Positions 11,801 through 23,066 of a stretch of 64,000 nt of DNA are shown piece after piece (the first letter of the stretch is position 1; each line of letters opens with the position of its first letter). The translations under genes and the position numbers were made by a program. The notes beneath the pieces are model-generated. The model was not told where the DNA came from and made no database searches. It saw nothing but the letters and a program-made list of their open reading frames with translations. The DNA comes from Diphasiastrum complanatum (lineage: Eukaryota > Streptophyta > Lycopodiopsida > Lycopodiales > Lycopodiaceae): the NCBI GenBank assembly GCA_029204225.1, contig CM055106.1, forward strand, positions 18,610,149 through 18,674,148, read 5' to 3'.

Positions 11801-14800
11801 TGCTTGGTTTTGTGTGAGTGCTAGTAGGACTAGTATCTCCATCTAGAATTTGTATCACAAATTCTGACATGGTATCAAAGCAGGCTCTTTGGTAAGAGAC
11901 AGAGAGTTTGTATTTGCAGGTGTGCAATTAGATTGGAGGAGCTGAAGTTGCATGTGGAGTCAACGTTGTTAGCAAAACAACGGGAATCTTCTAGGAGAAG
12001 ATTGACGGAAAATTATTGGCTGTCGACAGATCTGAATCAGAATTTTTCTGGTTGTTTGCTAGTTTTCTGGTGCAGGTACATCTGAGGGAGGCAGTATCTG
12101 AACAGGTGACTTCTGAGACAGGCAGATCTGAACAGGTGCTTTTCAGGTGGGACCTAGTGCAGGCCCGGACTGGTGGAGGCTTCTCGAAGGAAGATGACTA
12201 TTGGTTTATTGATTCAGGAGCTTCGAAGCACATGACACCTAGGCGAGACTGGCTATCTAATTTTCAAAAATTAGATGATGGGTCAAATGTGAAGTTGGAG
12301 GACAACTACACATATGATATAAAGGGAGTTGGAAAAGTACAGGTACAATTACCTTCAGGGAAGATTGGAAACATAAAGGATGTGCTTTATGTACCAGGAA
12401 TCAAGAAAAACTTACTCTCAGTATCAGCTATTGCAAAGCAACACATGGTGGTGCAATTTGATGAACAGCGGTGTCTTATCAAGAGGAAAAATGATGAAGT
12501 AGTAGCTGAGGGCATACTTGCAGGGCGGTTGTATAAACTTCAAGCTCAGGTGTGGATCATCATGCAAGTGTTGTGGATACTGGATCATTGAGTAAGTTAT
12601 GGCACGAGAGGTATGGACATCTGAATTACAAGAGTCTACAAGTCTTGAGGAAATTTAACAAGGTTACAGGTTTACCTCAAGTCGTTTCTGATCACAAGGT
12701 TTGTGAAGGTTGTGTCTTAGACAAGCATCATATAAAGAAATTTTTGCCTAGAGAAAGAAAGAACCGGTCTATAGTAGAAACTGCAAGGAGTATGCTCAAG
12801 AGTAAAAATCTTCCAAATATGTTTTGGGGTGAAGCAGTTAAGACGGCGGTTTATCTTTTGAATAGAAGTCCTACAAAGGTTGTAGAGAATCGAACTCCAA
12901 AGGAAGCTTACACGGGTCGGAAGCCAGATGTCAGTCATTTGAGAGTGTTTGGGAGTATAGCTTATTCTTACATACCTAAGGATTCAAGATTCTAAGGCGA
13001 CCAAGTGTTTATTTCTTGGTTATGATAATCAAGAGAAGGGATACAGGTTGGTAAGAAAATAATCATAAGTAGGGATGTAGTCTTTGATGAGGAATCAACT
13101 CATAAAGATACAGAGATATATTTTGATAAGGATCAAGATGGAGGGATCCCTATATTATGTGACGAGTTATTGCAGGAACCTGAATCGACACATGTATCGT
13201 CTACGCCAATTCAAGAACCTAGAGTGACTTTGGTTGAGATAGAAAAGAGGAAGGAGAGGTCAAGTATATGGGATACTTATTCACCTCCTACTTCACCAGG
13301 CAGGAAGCATCCTACATCAGAAGCTAGAAGATTGCCTAGGTGGTACTATGAAACTATCAAGGATAGTGTTATTATGGAACAGGGATAATCCAGTACACGT
13401 GGAACTAGGAGATCAACTAGACTTGAAAAGCAACATGAAGATCAAGATCGACAGGAGGTTCGACAGGAAGATCATCATGAAGATGGGGATGTACATTTTG
13501 CATATATGGCCACAGTATTAGAAACCAAGGATCCATCTACTTTCAGAGAGGCTGAAAAAGAGGATATTTGGAGGAAAGCTATGGATGAGGAGTACGACTC
13601 AATCATGAAGAACAAGACTTGGAGACTTGTTCAGTTACCTACAGGTAAAAAGGCCATTGGATGCAAGTGGGTCTATAGAACTAAGTACAAATCAGATGGT
13701 TCTATAGATAAACATAAGGCAAGATTGGTGGCAAAAGGTTATGCTCAACAGGAAGGGATTGACTATGAGAAAACTTTTGCATCAGTTGCTAAGTCTACTA
13801 CTATGAGGACTGTTTTATCATTGGCAGCTCAGTTTGGATGGGATATTCAACAAATGGATGTAAAGAGTGCATTCCTGAATGGATTTCTAGAGGAAGAAGC
13901 GTGAAGGCGAAGGCGGCATGGGGGCTCTGAAGAGGGTGTGGCAGACCTTGGCCAAGGTTTGTAGAGCGGAGTTCAAAGAAGCAACATACTATTGCTTTAT
14001 CATCTACAGAGGCAAAATATCGAGCTACTACAAGTGCAACATGTGAAGCAATATGGTTGCGAAGGATTCTACATGATCTACATATGGTACAAGATTCACC
14101 TACGGTACTTGCGACAATCAGAGTTGTATTAAATTGGCGAAAAATCCAATTTTTCACAGCAGGACAAAGCATATTGAAGTACAACAACACTTCATCAGAG
14201 AGAAAATTCAAAGTGATGAAGTGGAGCTTATCTATTGCCCTACGGAAGAACAAGTCGCAGATATCTTTACCAAAGGTCTTGGCAAAGAAAAATTTCAGAA
14301 GTTTAGAGAACTTCTAGGAGTAATAGATAACAAAGTAAACATTAAGGGGGAGTGTTAGGAATTAATGTTTATTTGATACCTCTTAATGATAGTTTGGCCA
14401 TGCTTGCGTGCTATTTTTAGGGGCCATTCTATTTATAGTAAATTCGTTTTTTAAGGCTTACACATGTAGGTGGGCGCACTACAAAAAGATTAGTATCTAT
14501 TTAGTACTTAGAAGTTCATTTTTGGTCTTTACCATATATAGGTAGTATTATTAGCAATTAGCTTTTGCTATTTTGCTATTTGCTTTAGGCTCTTAGCTTT
14601 TCTCATTCATTAGAGAAACTATTTAAGTAGGCTGGCGCCCCACCACAATCATTCCATTCAATTCTCCTATGATCTGAATTCTCTCTATGCTTGGTTTTGT
14701 GTGAGTGCTAGTAGGACTAGTATCTCCATCTAGAATTTGTATCACAAATTCTAACAATTAATGCATGTTCATGTGTGCTGAGCAAGAAATACTTAAAATC

Positions 14801-17800
14801 ACATCTACTAATATTTCAAAGGCAATTTATCTATAAGATGAGAGTCAACTCTCATGAATTGGAGATAGACATCAACAGAGGACAGAATATACAATCAAGA
14901 CAAGTAGAAGACTAGGAACATATGATCTTTGTAAAAGGCACATATGCACACCTATAGAGCTCCATAATTTTTATAATTTGAGGCCTAGAAGTCTTCATGC
15001 TTTTTAGAACAGTCTGCAGTAAAACATTAAGTTTCTTTGAAAAATTATTTTTTTCTAAGAAGTTTTTTTAAAAGGATTCAAAGCTAGAATAATTTTGTGA
15101 TCTTGCAATTTCAATGGAGAGACATATCTTCAAATTTTTTGTAATATTGCTAAGGAGAGCAGCTAGAGCAAACGGCATTGGATGATGATCTTCTTATATA
15201 TGTGGCTCTTTCAGGTCTCCAGTGGATATTAATATATCATTCCATTTCATTTCTCTCTCTCAAAAGAACCATCATGCAATCAACCATAGTTGCCCGTTCC
15301 GGAACTTGACCAAAATAAAAATTTAAAAAATACGTATCTTTTTAACAAAGGCTTACATACAAAGCGAACCAAGCACAAATACCGGTGCTTCAAATTCTGC
15401 AGCCAACAACCCAAGCACAAATTCTGAAAGCAAAAAATCATTTGGTAGCAGGTCTTTTACTTCCCAGGGCTTACATAGTCCCTTTCCATTTAGTGATGAT
15501 GGTCACAGCAAGCAGAGAACTAGTTTTCAGACGGGAAATGAGAGAGATGCTAAAAAAGGGAACTGCGGATGTCAAAGATACATCTGTTTTCCTTCTGGCT
15601 ACCCTAAACAAACCTGAAGCGCCAGTATTTGTGCTTGGGTGATTTGGCTATTATGGGGATAAGGTGATTTATCTTGCCTCTGAACGATCTTTAACATCCA
15701 GGTAAGCTTATAAAAGTAGTTCACATCAGACTTTTTCATGCCTGCTGGTTACTATCATCAAGTTTCAGATCCTTGGCTTAAATCTCCCACAATGACAAAC
15801 TAGGCAACTCAGTAGGTCGTAAGATCAGGCAGGGAGATCAGGGCAGGTCGTAAGATCAGTATTGTAGGAAGGATTGAGTGTGCTCTCTCCTGTTTCTGAC
15901 TCTTCCTTTCAGGCGTTCTTGGTCAATTCACAAATCTGCTGGACGATCATAGATATACAACCTGTTTCAGGCTTTAATACCTTTTTTTAAAATTTATTTA
16001 AAAAAATAAATAAAAAATAAAAAACCCGTTCCGAGCCTTGGGTTTCTAAGCAATCAACAAATTTTCCAACGAAAGTTACTATTTGTAGTACAAGAGAACA
16101 TGTAGGTTCCATTTGCACATGATTGATAACGATACAAATTTTAAAACTTCTACAGTGTTTGTGATATTGAATTGCCTGAGGTCCCAACCTCAAATTATAG
16201 AAACAAGATAGTGGTTCAGCATGCTTATCCTCAGAATTGTTGTCACATTTCATAGATTTTAATATTATCCCTAAAAGAAAAAACTGTTACAAGTAGACCA
16301 AGTGGAGAACATTATCTCCAGTATGATTCTACCAATACAGCTTATTCTACTACAATACGTAGCACATAGGAACCTTAAGATCAAGATACCTGCTCTCTCT
16401 TCCGCAATTCATCTTCCTTGTCCTTAAGTTCTTTCTCCTTCCTCTTCAAATCCTAGATTCAGATCAGAGATTAGAAAAGCACGCATTTTGAAACTGAGAT
16501 CGTGACCCCCTTGACACCATGGATACAAACAGACAATGCATAAAATCAAGTTTTAACTAATTCCAATAAGATTGAAGCAAGATATCTTCACAGTGTTCAC
16601 ACACCTTTGTATTACCCAAAGGAATATCTTCAGTTACATCTTTTGTAAAATTTAAAGATGCGGGCTCTGGTGGAAGAGGTGAAAGCCTTGAATTTGTCAC
16701 TTGTGGTACACGATTGAATTGCTGCAAATGCACGAGAAGTGATATCAAATATTTTTTGCAAAAAATGCTTAACTAAAAATTGGATTATTCCTCACCAAAA
16801 CGTACCCTAATTAAAATACCTCATCACACCCCCGCCTTTCAAAATGTTGAATGGCAAAAAAATATGATGCCCATTTTTAGCTGAAAGTTGTCTAAGTTGA
16901 AAAATATTCTATTAAAAAAATGGTCTTTAAACTTTGCATAGGTGAATATAGGTCATAAAATCCTCATTTTCAAAAACCAGAACTTTGAGTGGTAGATTTT
17001 ACATTGCAATAAGACACAACATAATATTAAGCCATTACGTTTTTTTTACAATGTGGCTTCAAGGTGCACAAATTTTTCTCAAAAGGACCCAGGATCGTCC
17101 CAGTTTGCTACAACTCTAGTATTAATCATTCTGAAACATGAAAAACTTTGAGACCGTAGCACCAAGAGTGATAAAATAACAAGCCATTTATGGAATGTAA
17201 GTACATTTGCATGTGTAAGCCTTTCAGGAAGACAACCACTATAGCAATCACATAACTTTAAATTTATTCAGCCATTCAACTATCTAGTGTTGAAACACGG
17301 AATCTTCTAATAGGAAAGCAAAAATGTAGAAGTTAAAAAGCCAAAAAAACTTTCTAAATGTTGACCAAAGTAGAGGTTAATACAAGAGAAAAGGCCAACA
17401 ACCTGGCCTACAATCTTGATAAAGGTAATACTAACCGTATCATAGAAGGAGCTACCACCATAAGATGCATTCCCGGGTATTTGTGAACGAACAACAGGAT
17501 CCTGTTAGAATCACTCAAGCCTTTAAAATGGAGCCATAATAGAAATCTGACATTTTCAAGTGATAAAGAGAATTAAAAAGCTGATCCACGAAGGCAGGAA
17601 AATAGAAAAAAAAAACAAAAAAAAACTAGAAAGCAATTTAAACAATATTTCAAGCATAGAATTAATAAACCGTGGGTGGTTCACCACGGTTCTGAGAATC
17701 GTACGGTTCTCAAATTTTTTTGGCCAGAAGCGTGGTGAACCGTGTAGTTATTACTTAATTATTAAGTTTTTTATTCATTTTTAGTTCATTTTTTTATCAA

Positions 17801-19381
17801 ACATTAAATAATTAATTAATTATTTATTTATGATGAACCGTGCCACGGTTCATGAACCGTGGTACGGTTCAACCCACAGTTCTCAGACCCCACGGTTCTG
17901 AGAACCGTGGGGTACTAATCTTCAGAAAATAGCTCACAACATGGTATCCAAATTGTGAGCATCAAAGGCAATGCAATTACAAACTTGATGAAATGTGGGA
18001 AGATAAAGGTTGTGATTTATCAATCTAAATTTATCTAAAGAAACAAAATGGAATGTGGAAAGAGAAATAAACTCCTTAATTTACCAATGCTCTATGCATA
18101 CTACAATCAAATGCATAACTATACCTAACTAGAGCCATTAGCATCTTGCTTAAAGGTATGATTCACTTAGCCACCTAAACCTTGAAAGTTTTTGACATTC
18201 AATGCTATTGCGAAGCTTTCAAGCATGTCCCTAGTTAGTTCAATTGGCTTTGATGTGAGGATGCATTAGGTTACAGCCTTTACAAGTCATGGCTTTTCCA
18301 TTAACATTGGCCTCAATTTCAGCAGCATGAAGCAAAAGTATTGATAGTAAAGTGCATAGGTTTAACTTTATCAAGAAATGAACATCTAAAAAGTAAAATT
18401 TGCCTACTACAAGGAAGCAATTTCCTCAAAGGCGTGAAGATCCAGTGCTTAAAACATAGAACATTTCCAAATCCCTTCCTAGAAAGTATGCTAGATTAAG
18501 TCATCCACAAAAATCAACATTTTCAGTTCATAAACAAACCATGTTATATGGTTTCAGCTCTGAGTAAGAAATAGAGATTGAGGCGCACAACTATAATAAA
18601 GATCTTCATATTATGAAATTGAGAAAAGGAGTATCGTTTGTATGGTCAACTTGTAACAAAAATAAGAAATATTGTTCTTTGAAATCTGTATCTTATCTTC
18701 AACATGCGCTGCTTATTGCACTCTAGATGGATTCAATTCATGAAAGCACACATTGAGTTATAAATTCAGCCTAAATTTGTATATAAGATACCCAAATTCA
18801 TAAATGAATATGTATCTAATGCCTATTCGAGATGTTCATCTGAAAATGTAAGCGGAAACAAAGTCAAAACATGGCGAATCACAAAGAGATAGATGTGATC
18901 ACCTCTTACATTGAAGGCCCCATTCTACAGTAAATAGAAGACCACCCTAACATTATGGAAGAGATGAGTCATTTAACACATGAATCTTGCCACTTAGTAT
19001 AAAAAACAATACAAGACTGTCTCTTGGAACGTAAAACAGACGAATGCCAAGCTTCACCTAGGTAGCAGTGTTTTATTCTATCATACTTCGCCCCGCTAGT
19101 TAGATGCGCTTAGATAATATCCAGAAGTCGATTTGCAGTGTAGCTCTATAATGAGCCACCGCTTACTTTTGGGAGAATAGTCTTTGGCTGCTTTCCCAAA
19201 AGCAAACACAAACCTTACATAGTTAAGATTTGCCTTTTGAGCGGTGCAACGAAATGCCAGAGTAACAAAAAGCATCTAATATGTAAGAAAAAAAGTGGAT
19301 ATACTTAAGATGCAAGCCACTCACAGAAAATGGATTGACATCCTCCTCGTCAAACGGATTGCTGTCGTATCGACGAGCCAT
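5888..19381 (-). CDS. Secretory carrier-associated membrane protein (SCAMP), 13 exons
   Basis: SCAMPs are four-pass membrane proteins of the trans-Golgi, endosomes and plasma membrane that act in vesicle traffic. Exons on the - strand, in order: 19381-19325, 17501-17436, 16721-16605, 16452-16390, 9906-9873, 9720-9598, 9315-9238, 9111-9018, 8781-8736, 8597-8530, 8310-8262, 8111-8046, 5974-5888. All introns are GT-AG and the joins keep frame to give 315 residues. Visible features: two NPF endocytic motifs (residues 8-10, 16-18) in the start [27 protein letters not shown] (53-61); a charged K/E coiled coil (81-112); four membrane spans near 149-171, 181-203, 219-244 and 263-286; the SCAMP E-peptide [11 protein letters not shown] (201-211) after span 2; and the tail [17 protein letters not shown]. 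Intron 4 (6.5 kb) contains an antisense copia element. No defect was found, and a functional gene is likely. Confidence 0.93.
5975..8045 (-). other. SCAMP intron 12 (2.1 kb)
   Basis: Between the exon ending WVLQ and the last exon. AT-rich, with no coding block. A segment near 7310-7390 ending in gagttgaactcataacctc has a tRNA box-B-like look (see SINE note) but is not convincing on its own. Confidence 0.7.
9907..11653 (-). other. SCAMP intron 4, part 3' of the copia insertion
   Basis: Non-coding on the gene strand. A G/C-richer patch at about 11040-11290 has an 89-codon + strand frame, but it matches nothing I recognise and contains repeated ggaac/gttcc words (cggaacggtg, gttccggaac). It may be a fragment of a DNA transposon. 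Confidence 0.4.
11654..11869 (+). repeat. Truncated 5' LTR of copia element
   Basis: Matches 14536-14756 of the 3' LTR almost base for base, from atataggtagtattattagc to the terminal TGACA. The first about 183 bp of the LTR (U3) are absent and are replaced by unrelated sequence. Confidence 0.9.
12016..12995 (+). pseudogene. copia protease and joined integrase remnants
   Basis: The frame from 12016 contains the aspartic protease box [12 protein letters not shown] and the strand-forming segment up to [11 protein letters not shown]. It shifts near 12590 into a frame with the GAG-pre-integrase signature [14 protein letters not shown] and C-x2-C (CEGC). Then [18 protein letters not shown] joins the zinc-binding end directly to the sequence that normally follows the catalytic Glu (ERKNRS). 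The stretch holding both catalytic Asp residues is gone. The integrase C-terminal region ends in [13 protein letters not shown]. Confidence 0.85.
13506..13904 (+). pseudogene. copia reverse transcriptase, N-terminal part only
   Basis: The frame shows W-K[10 protein letters not shown], [36 protein letters not shown] and ends at [17 protein letters not shown], i.e. the first catalytic Asp region (DVKSAFL). It then breaks off, and the YVDD box is not present anywhere downstream before the RNase H remnant. Confidence 0.85.
13970..14358 (+). pseudogene. copia RNase H remnant
   Basis: Two overlapping frames carry [40 protein letters not shown] and [20 protein letters not shown], the standard end of copia polyproteins, broken by a frameshift near 14130. 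The stop lies 8 bp before the 3' LTR polypurine tract. Confidence 0.85.
14353..14756 (+). repeat. Full 3' LTR of copia element
   Basis: Begins TGTTAGGAATTAATG after the purine tract and ends ATTCTAACA, so TG...CA ends are intact (404 bp). A 5-bp target duplication cannot be tested because the 5' LTR lost its outer end. Confidence 0.9.
14757..16389 (-). other. SCAMP intron 4, part 5' of the copia insertion
   Basis: AT-rich intronic DNA containing one MITE-like unit (15369-15638). Nothing else was recognised. Confidence 0.5.
15369..15638. mobile_element. Short TIR-bounded unit in SCAMP intron 4
   Basis: ccaagcacaaataccggtgc at 15369 and the inverse of 15615-15638 agree at 22 of 24 positions, giving a 270-bp unit with terminal inverted repeats. 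A third partial copy of ccaagcacaaa sits at 15411. The interior is GC-richer than the intron and is open on the + strand for about 80 codons with Ser/Asn/Gln-rich composition. A MITE that picked up a piece of a gene is possible but unproven. Confidence 0.45.
17502..19324 (-). other. SCAMP intron 1 (1.8 kb)
   Basis: Non-coding. Contains the palindromic repeat cluster at 17664-17915; the rest shows nothing recognisable. Confidence 0.7.
17664..17915. repeat. Cluster of ACGGTTC / GAACCGT palindromes
   Basis: About nine copies of acggttc or its inverse gaaccgt occur in 252 bp. They often pair as cacggttctgagaaccgtgg-type hairpins, and the two ends of the cluster are roughly inverse to each other. 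This looks like a fold-back or MITE-type element inside SCAMP intron 1. Confidence 0.65.
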
Positions 19382-19980
19382 AGTTACTCAAAGGAGCCGA
19401 CTTAAGATGCTTCGCACAGTGATGCTTTTAGTTATTCTGTCCCTGAATTGGTACGAGCTACTTCAAATTGAATCTCGAAGATGCACGCAATATTATGCTA
19501 TTTGCAGCATACACTTTAAGGAGATCTACAATCCAATTTCCGGGGATCTTGATCCCAAATAGCAATATCCCACAAAAACAGCCAATACTCGTTCCACAGC
19601 AGCAGATGAAGATGAAGTCAAGAGATCTACGACCTCAGAATCCGTCAAGGAGCTATAAAACGCGTAATCAATCTCTGAAAGATGCAGATCGAAGGATTTT
19701 ACTTCAAAGAACTTCCTGTAATTCATAACCGAGTAAAATAAAACCGCAGTATTATTACCGACCAGATGCTTCAGGGAATCAAAAAGCCGCAACTAAGCCG
19801 CTTGTTTAGCAGCAGCAAAAAGCAATAGCCATAGGCATAAGAGAGCCGGGGCGTTGTCCATCGTTCGCCATCGATCGATCGATCGATCGATCCAGGAAAG
19901 AGGGGAGAGTCGAGAAGAAGAAGCAGAGCGGAAGAAGAAGAAGAAGAGACGAGCGAGTCACATCCCAGCTATAATGTAGC
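19382..19980 (-). promoter_or_regulatory. Probable 5'UTR/promoter region of SCAMP gene
   Basis: Directly upstream of the SCAMP ATG. It holds a short (ATCG)n run (about 19866-19890) and a purine-rich (GAA)n-like run (19910-19950) that reads as pyrimidine-rich CTT on the gene strand, which is common in plant 5' leaders. No TATA box was assigned. Confidence 0.4.
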
Positions 19981-20120
19981 CGCCTTGACTATCGAGATAG
20001 CAGGGGGAGGGCTATTTTTCGACGCCGTGACCATCACGGTAGCAAGGCAAGGGCTCTCATAACCCCTATGGCGGCTTTATTTACACAAATAGCCTTATTA
20101 ATTGTAACCTTTCCGGTACC

Positions 20121-20405
20121 ACTCTCATCCGATGGTTAAAAGTGCTTTATCACGATAAATACAAGATGACAGAACATCCTCAGCATGATGCGTTGTTAAA
20201 AGACATTGAGAACATGTCCCAGTCTCATCCAATGGTAAAGAATGCTTCAGCGCGATGAATACAATATGACAGAACATCTTAAGCATGGCGCATCGTCGAA
20301 GGAGGTAGAACCGTGACGGAATAGGTCCTACTCTCATCCGCCGATGGTTTATATTGCTTTAGGAAGATGAAGTATATGATTGAAGATCTTAAGCATGTTG
20401 GATAG
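20121..20405. repeat. Degenerate tandem repeat, about 100-bp unit, three copies
   Basis: Units begin actctcatccgatgg (20121), agtctcatccaatgg (20221) and actctcatccgccgatgg (about 20330). Each continues with tgctt..., gatgaa/gataaatac, and gaacatc/gatcttaagcatg. Divergence is substantial, so it is old. Confidence 0.7.
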
Positions 20406-20697
20406 ATAGATCATAAGGTGGGACCCTCGGTGGATGCATCATGAGTCACAATGAGAATGATGTATTGGTTTTTGACATGGCTTTGGGTGTCAGACACATG
20501 TGCTTTTCCATTCACAAAGTGAATATGAACCTATTATTCTCAAGAGGCGAACATGATATGATCCCATATGAAGCAAGGCATTCATGACGACTACATGGCT
20601 ATAGCCTTTTCATAGTTGTACATAGTTGTGACGGTGGAGTTGACTACACGTTTGTTTGCTTTTTTTCGTTATGAATCTTTTCAATTGTAACTCAATG

Positions 20698-20699
<2 letters not shown>

Positions 20700-20748
<49 letters not shown>
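20700..20748. repeat. (GA)n microsatellite
   Basis: Uninterrupted GA run of about 24 units. Confidence 0.98.
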
Positions 20749-20751
<3 letters not shown>

Positions 20752-21084
20752 TGGCCCTAATGGATGTTTGGACCATTAAGGGGTGCCTTGGACGTAGGGA
20801 TCGGGCCTAATCTGGATAGTCAAGTAGGACCACGGGGTCACACCCGCGTGCGGTATTAGCATGTGTGTTGCATCCTAGTATGGGATAGGATGTACATGCA
20901 CTGTGCTTGTGCATGGGTCTGGACTATTATGGGTTAGGGGTACCTACATGCAGTGGACAAGTGTGGGAGTTTGGCATGAAATGAGTGTGCTTACATGTGG
21001 ATTCAGTGCATTGGCAGACGAGGTGGGTTCTACACTCTATATATACCCTCACCCGTGTCCATGAGAATCATTGAGAGTCTGCGG

Positions 21085-21110
21085 TTGTTATGGTATCAGA
21101 TTGGTAAGCG
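21085..21110 (+). other. Isolated primer-binding-site-like sequence
   Basis: ATGGTATCAGATTGGTAAGC resembles the initiator-Met-tRNA primer site that follows the 5' LTR of plant retroelements. No matching LTR partner was found in the window, so it may mark a truncated element covering part of 20750-21240. Confidence 0.35.
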
Positions 21111-21254
21111 CTTCCTATCATAGTTGATTTGCCTAACTCCCTAGTGCTCGGGGGCTAGATCAGTGGAGATATAGGATTGGTTGGGTTGGTTTAGTCTACT
21201 GCAATTCCCCTTGGTGTTCTTGGAGCTCTACTCAAATTGGGAATCTTGAAAGAC

Positions 21255-21369
<115 letters not shown>

Positions 21370-21741
21370 TAGGATGTTATGGAGAAAACACATTTTAGAG
21401 CTTTTCATTGGTCCACGCGTGATTAGGGTTCTGACCAACGAGGTGTGTTTGATGGACATGTGTCTTTCAATTTTTATCCCATAAAACTAATGTCATTTTG
21501 ATTGAAATGCTATCTATATATACCATGAGTGTTCTAGAATTCTGCAAAGCATAACCTTCAAGATGAAAAGCATGAGAAGTTAAGGTTTCTCTAAGATTAG
21601 GATTCGAGGGAGGACAAATAGCGATAGTGCTGTGTGTGGGTGTGAGCCATGTAGTTCTTGGCCCCTGCACCTCCAAATATGGGGGTGTACATCTAGGGCA
21701 CATCCCTGAAGTGAAGGCCTCATGTGGCCACCACAAAAGAC

Positions 21742-21745
<4 letters not shown>

Positions 21746-21772
<27 letters not shown>
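21746..21772. repeat. (TC)n microsatellite
   Basis: About 13 TC units, on the strand opposite to the neighbouring GA arrays. Confidence 0.95.
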
Positions 21773-21776
<4 letters not shown>

Positions 21777-21791
21777 TAAACATGTTTGCTA

Positions 21792-22058
21792 GGTGAACAT
21801 ACCTACATAAAATCGTGTCTACATGAGACCGTACGGTGGAAACAACCACCATATCAAAGTACAATTGTTAATAGTTCAAGATTTTAAGTAGGAGATTACC
21901 AAAAATGGTAACTCCATGACAATGATGGATATTAACAATTGTACTTTGATATGGTGGTTGTTTCCACCGTACGGTCTCATGTAGACACGATTTTATGTAG
22001 GTATGTTCACCAGTAGGAGATTACCAAAAATGGTAACTCCATGACAATGATGGATATT
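21792..22058. repeat. 82-bp inverted copy inserted between 47-bp direct repeats
   Basis: 21792-21873 and 21930-22011 are perfect reverse complements over 82 bp. The right arm sits exactly between two identical 47-bp direct repeats (21887-21933 and 22012-22058), with the last four bases (tatt) of the first repeat shared with the arm. This is the layout left by replication template switching through microhomology. It abuts the truncated end of the copia element to its right. Confidence 0.95.
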
Positions 22059-22299
22059 GTCGCGAAACTTTTGCGATCAAATATCGAATATGATGGTACT
22101 TCAGAGGTATATGCTTTGTCTTTGAATGGAAGACAGGATCCTGGGACAGATATATGGCACTTTGAGAATCCATCATCATCGTGCATGGTTCTCCTTGTGG
22201 TATGCCAATTGCCTCCAACATCATCTGCAACCAAACTACCTCATTCGCCACCTTTGAAGCTATGGCATATTCAGCTTCGCATGAGGATTGAGCCACCAA
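22021..22299 (-). pseudogene. copia element 1 RNase H end
   Basis: VAQSSCEAEYAIASKVANEVVWLQ, MMDSQSAIYLSQDPVFHSKTKHI and KYHHIRYLI are recognisable. After that the frame enters the duplicated junction sequence at 22058. Confidence 0.85.
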
Positions 22300-22593
22300 G
22301 GTTTGATTTTTACATATCCAGCTGATTGCTGCTCCGCACGCTATTGAACATCTTCGGAATTGTTGTCATCTTTGCAGCTTGCTTAGCTTGCCTCACTATA
22401 GTGGTGCAGCTCGAATCCTTTTCTTTCGTTGGCTGCTCTGTAGGTTAATCCCATATTTTGGGTACCCTTCAGATATTGCAGGATTCATTTTGCCATTTGC
22501 CAATGCGCCATGCCAGGATTGGATGAGAATTGGTATAAAGCATAGACAGAGAAAGCCAAATCGGGTCTGGTACAAATTGTAAGGTACATTAGA

Positions 22594-22860
22594 CTACTTT
22601 ACATCAATGTGGTGAATTTCCAGATTGTGTTGTGTGGCATATGCAAGGAGCAATCGGATGCTTGTCATCTTCACCATTGGCGAATATGTGTCGAAACAAT
22701 CGACACCATACCTTTGTGTGTAGCCCTTCGCGACAAGCCTTGCTTTGTAATGTCCAACAGTGCCATCTGATTTCATTTTCCTTTTGTGCACCCACTTGTA
22801 GTCGACGATCTTTTTATTTTTTGGTAGTGGCTCTAGTGCCCATGCCTCGTTTCGCCTCAT
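22594..22860 (-). pseudogene. copia element 1 RT N-terminal block
   Basis: W.LEPLPKNKKIVDYKWVHK and [20 protein letters not shown] are followed by IHHIDVK, where the reading frame ends exactly at the first catalytic Asp motif. The downstream RT core is absent. Confidence 0.85.
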
Positions 22861-23066
22861 TGATTAGATCTCCTCTGACATTGCTTGCTTCCAGAATTCT
22901 CCCTCTGGACTCTGGACAACTTCTAAATATGTAGCCGGCTCTTCAGTGAAGTTGCAATATTCGAATTCTGTGTCTTCGCTCCACTGAAGATTGTCAGCGT
23001 ATCGATTTGGAGGTCTTCTTTGTCTTGTTGACTTCTGGGTTCGTTTCGTCGTTGCTCGAATGTTTC

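Larger units (their letters stand above)
11654..14756 (+). mobile_element. Internally deleted Ty1/copia element in SCAMP intron 4
   Basis: The element lies antisense to the SCAMP gene. A truncated 5' LTR (11654-11869) is followed at 11870 by TGGTATCAAAGCAG, an initiator-Met-tRNA-type primer-binding site. Pol fragments follow (protease, GAG-pre-integrase, integrase C-terminal part, RT N-terminal part, RNase H end), then a polypurine tract (aaggggga near 14344-14352) and a full 3' LTR (14353-14756). Gag, the integrase catalytic core and the RT core with its YVDD box are missing. It is therefore non-autonomous. The LTR pair agrees closely over the shared 216-221 bp, which suggests a moderately young insertion. 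Confidence 0.9.
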
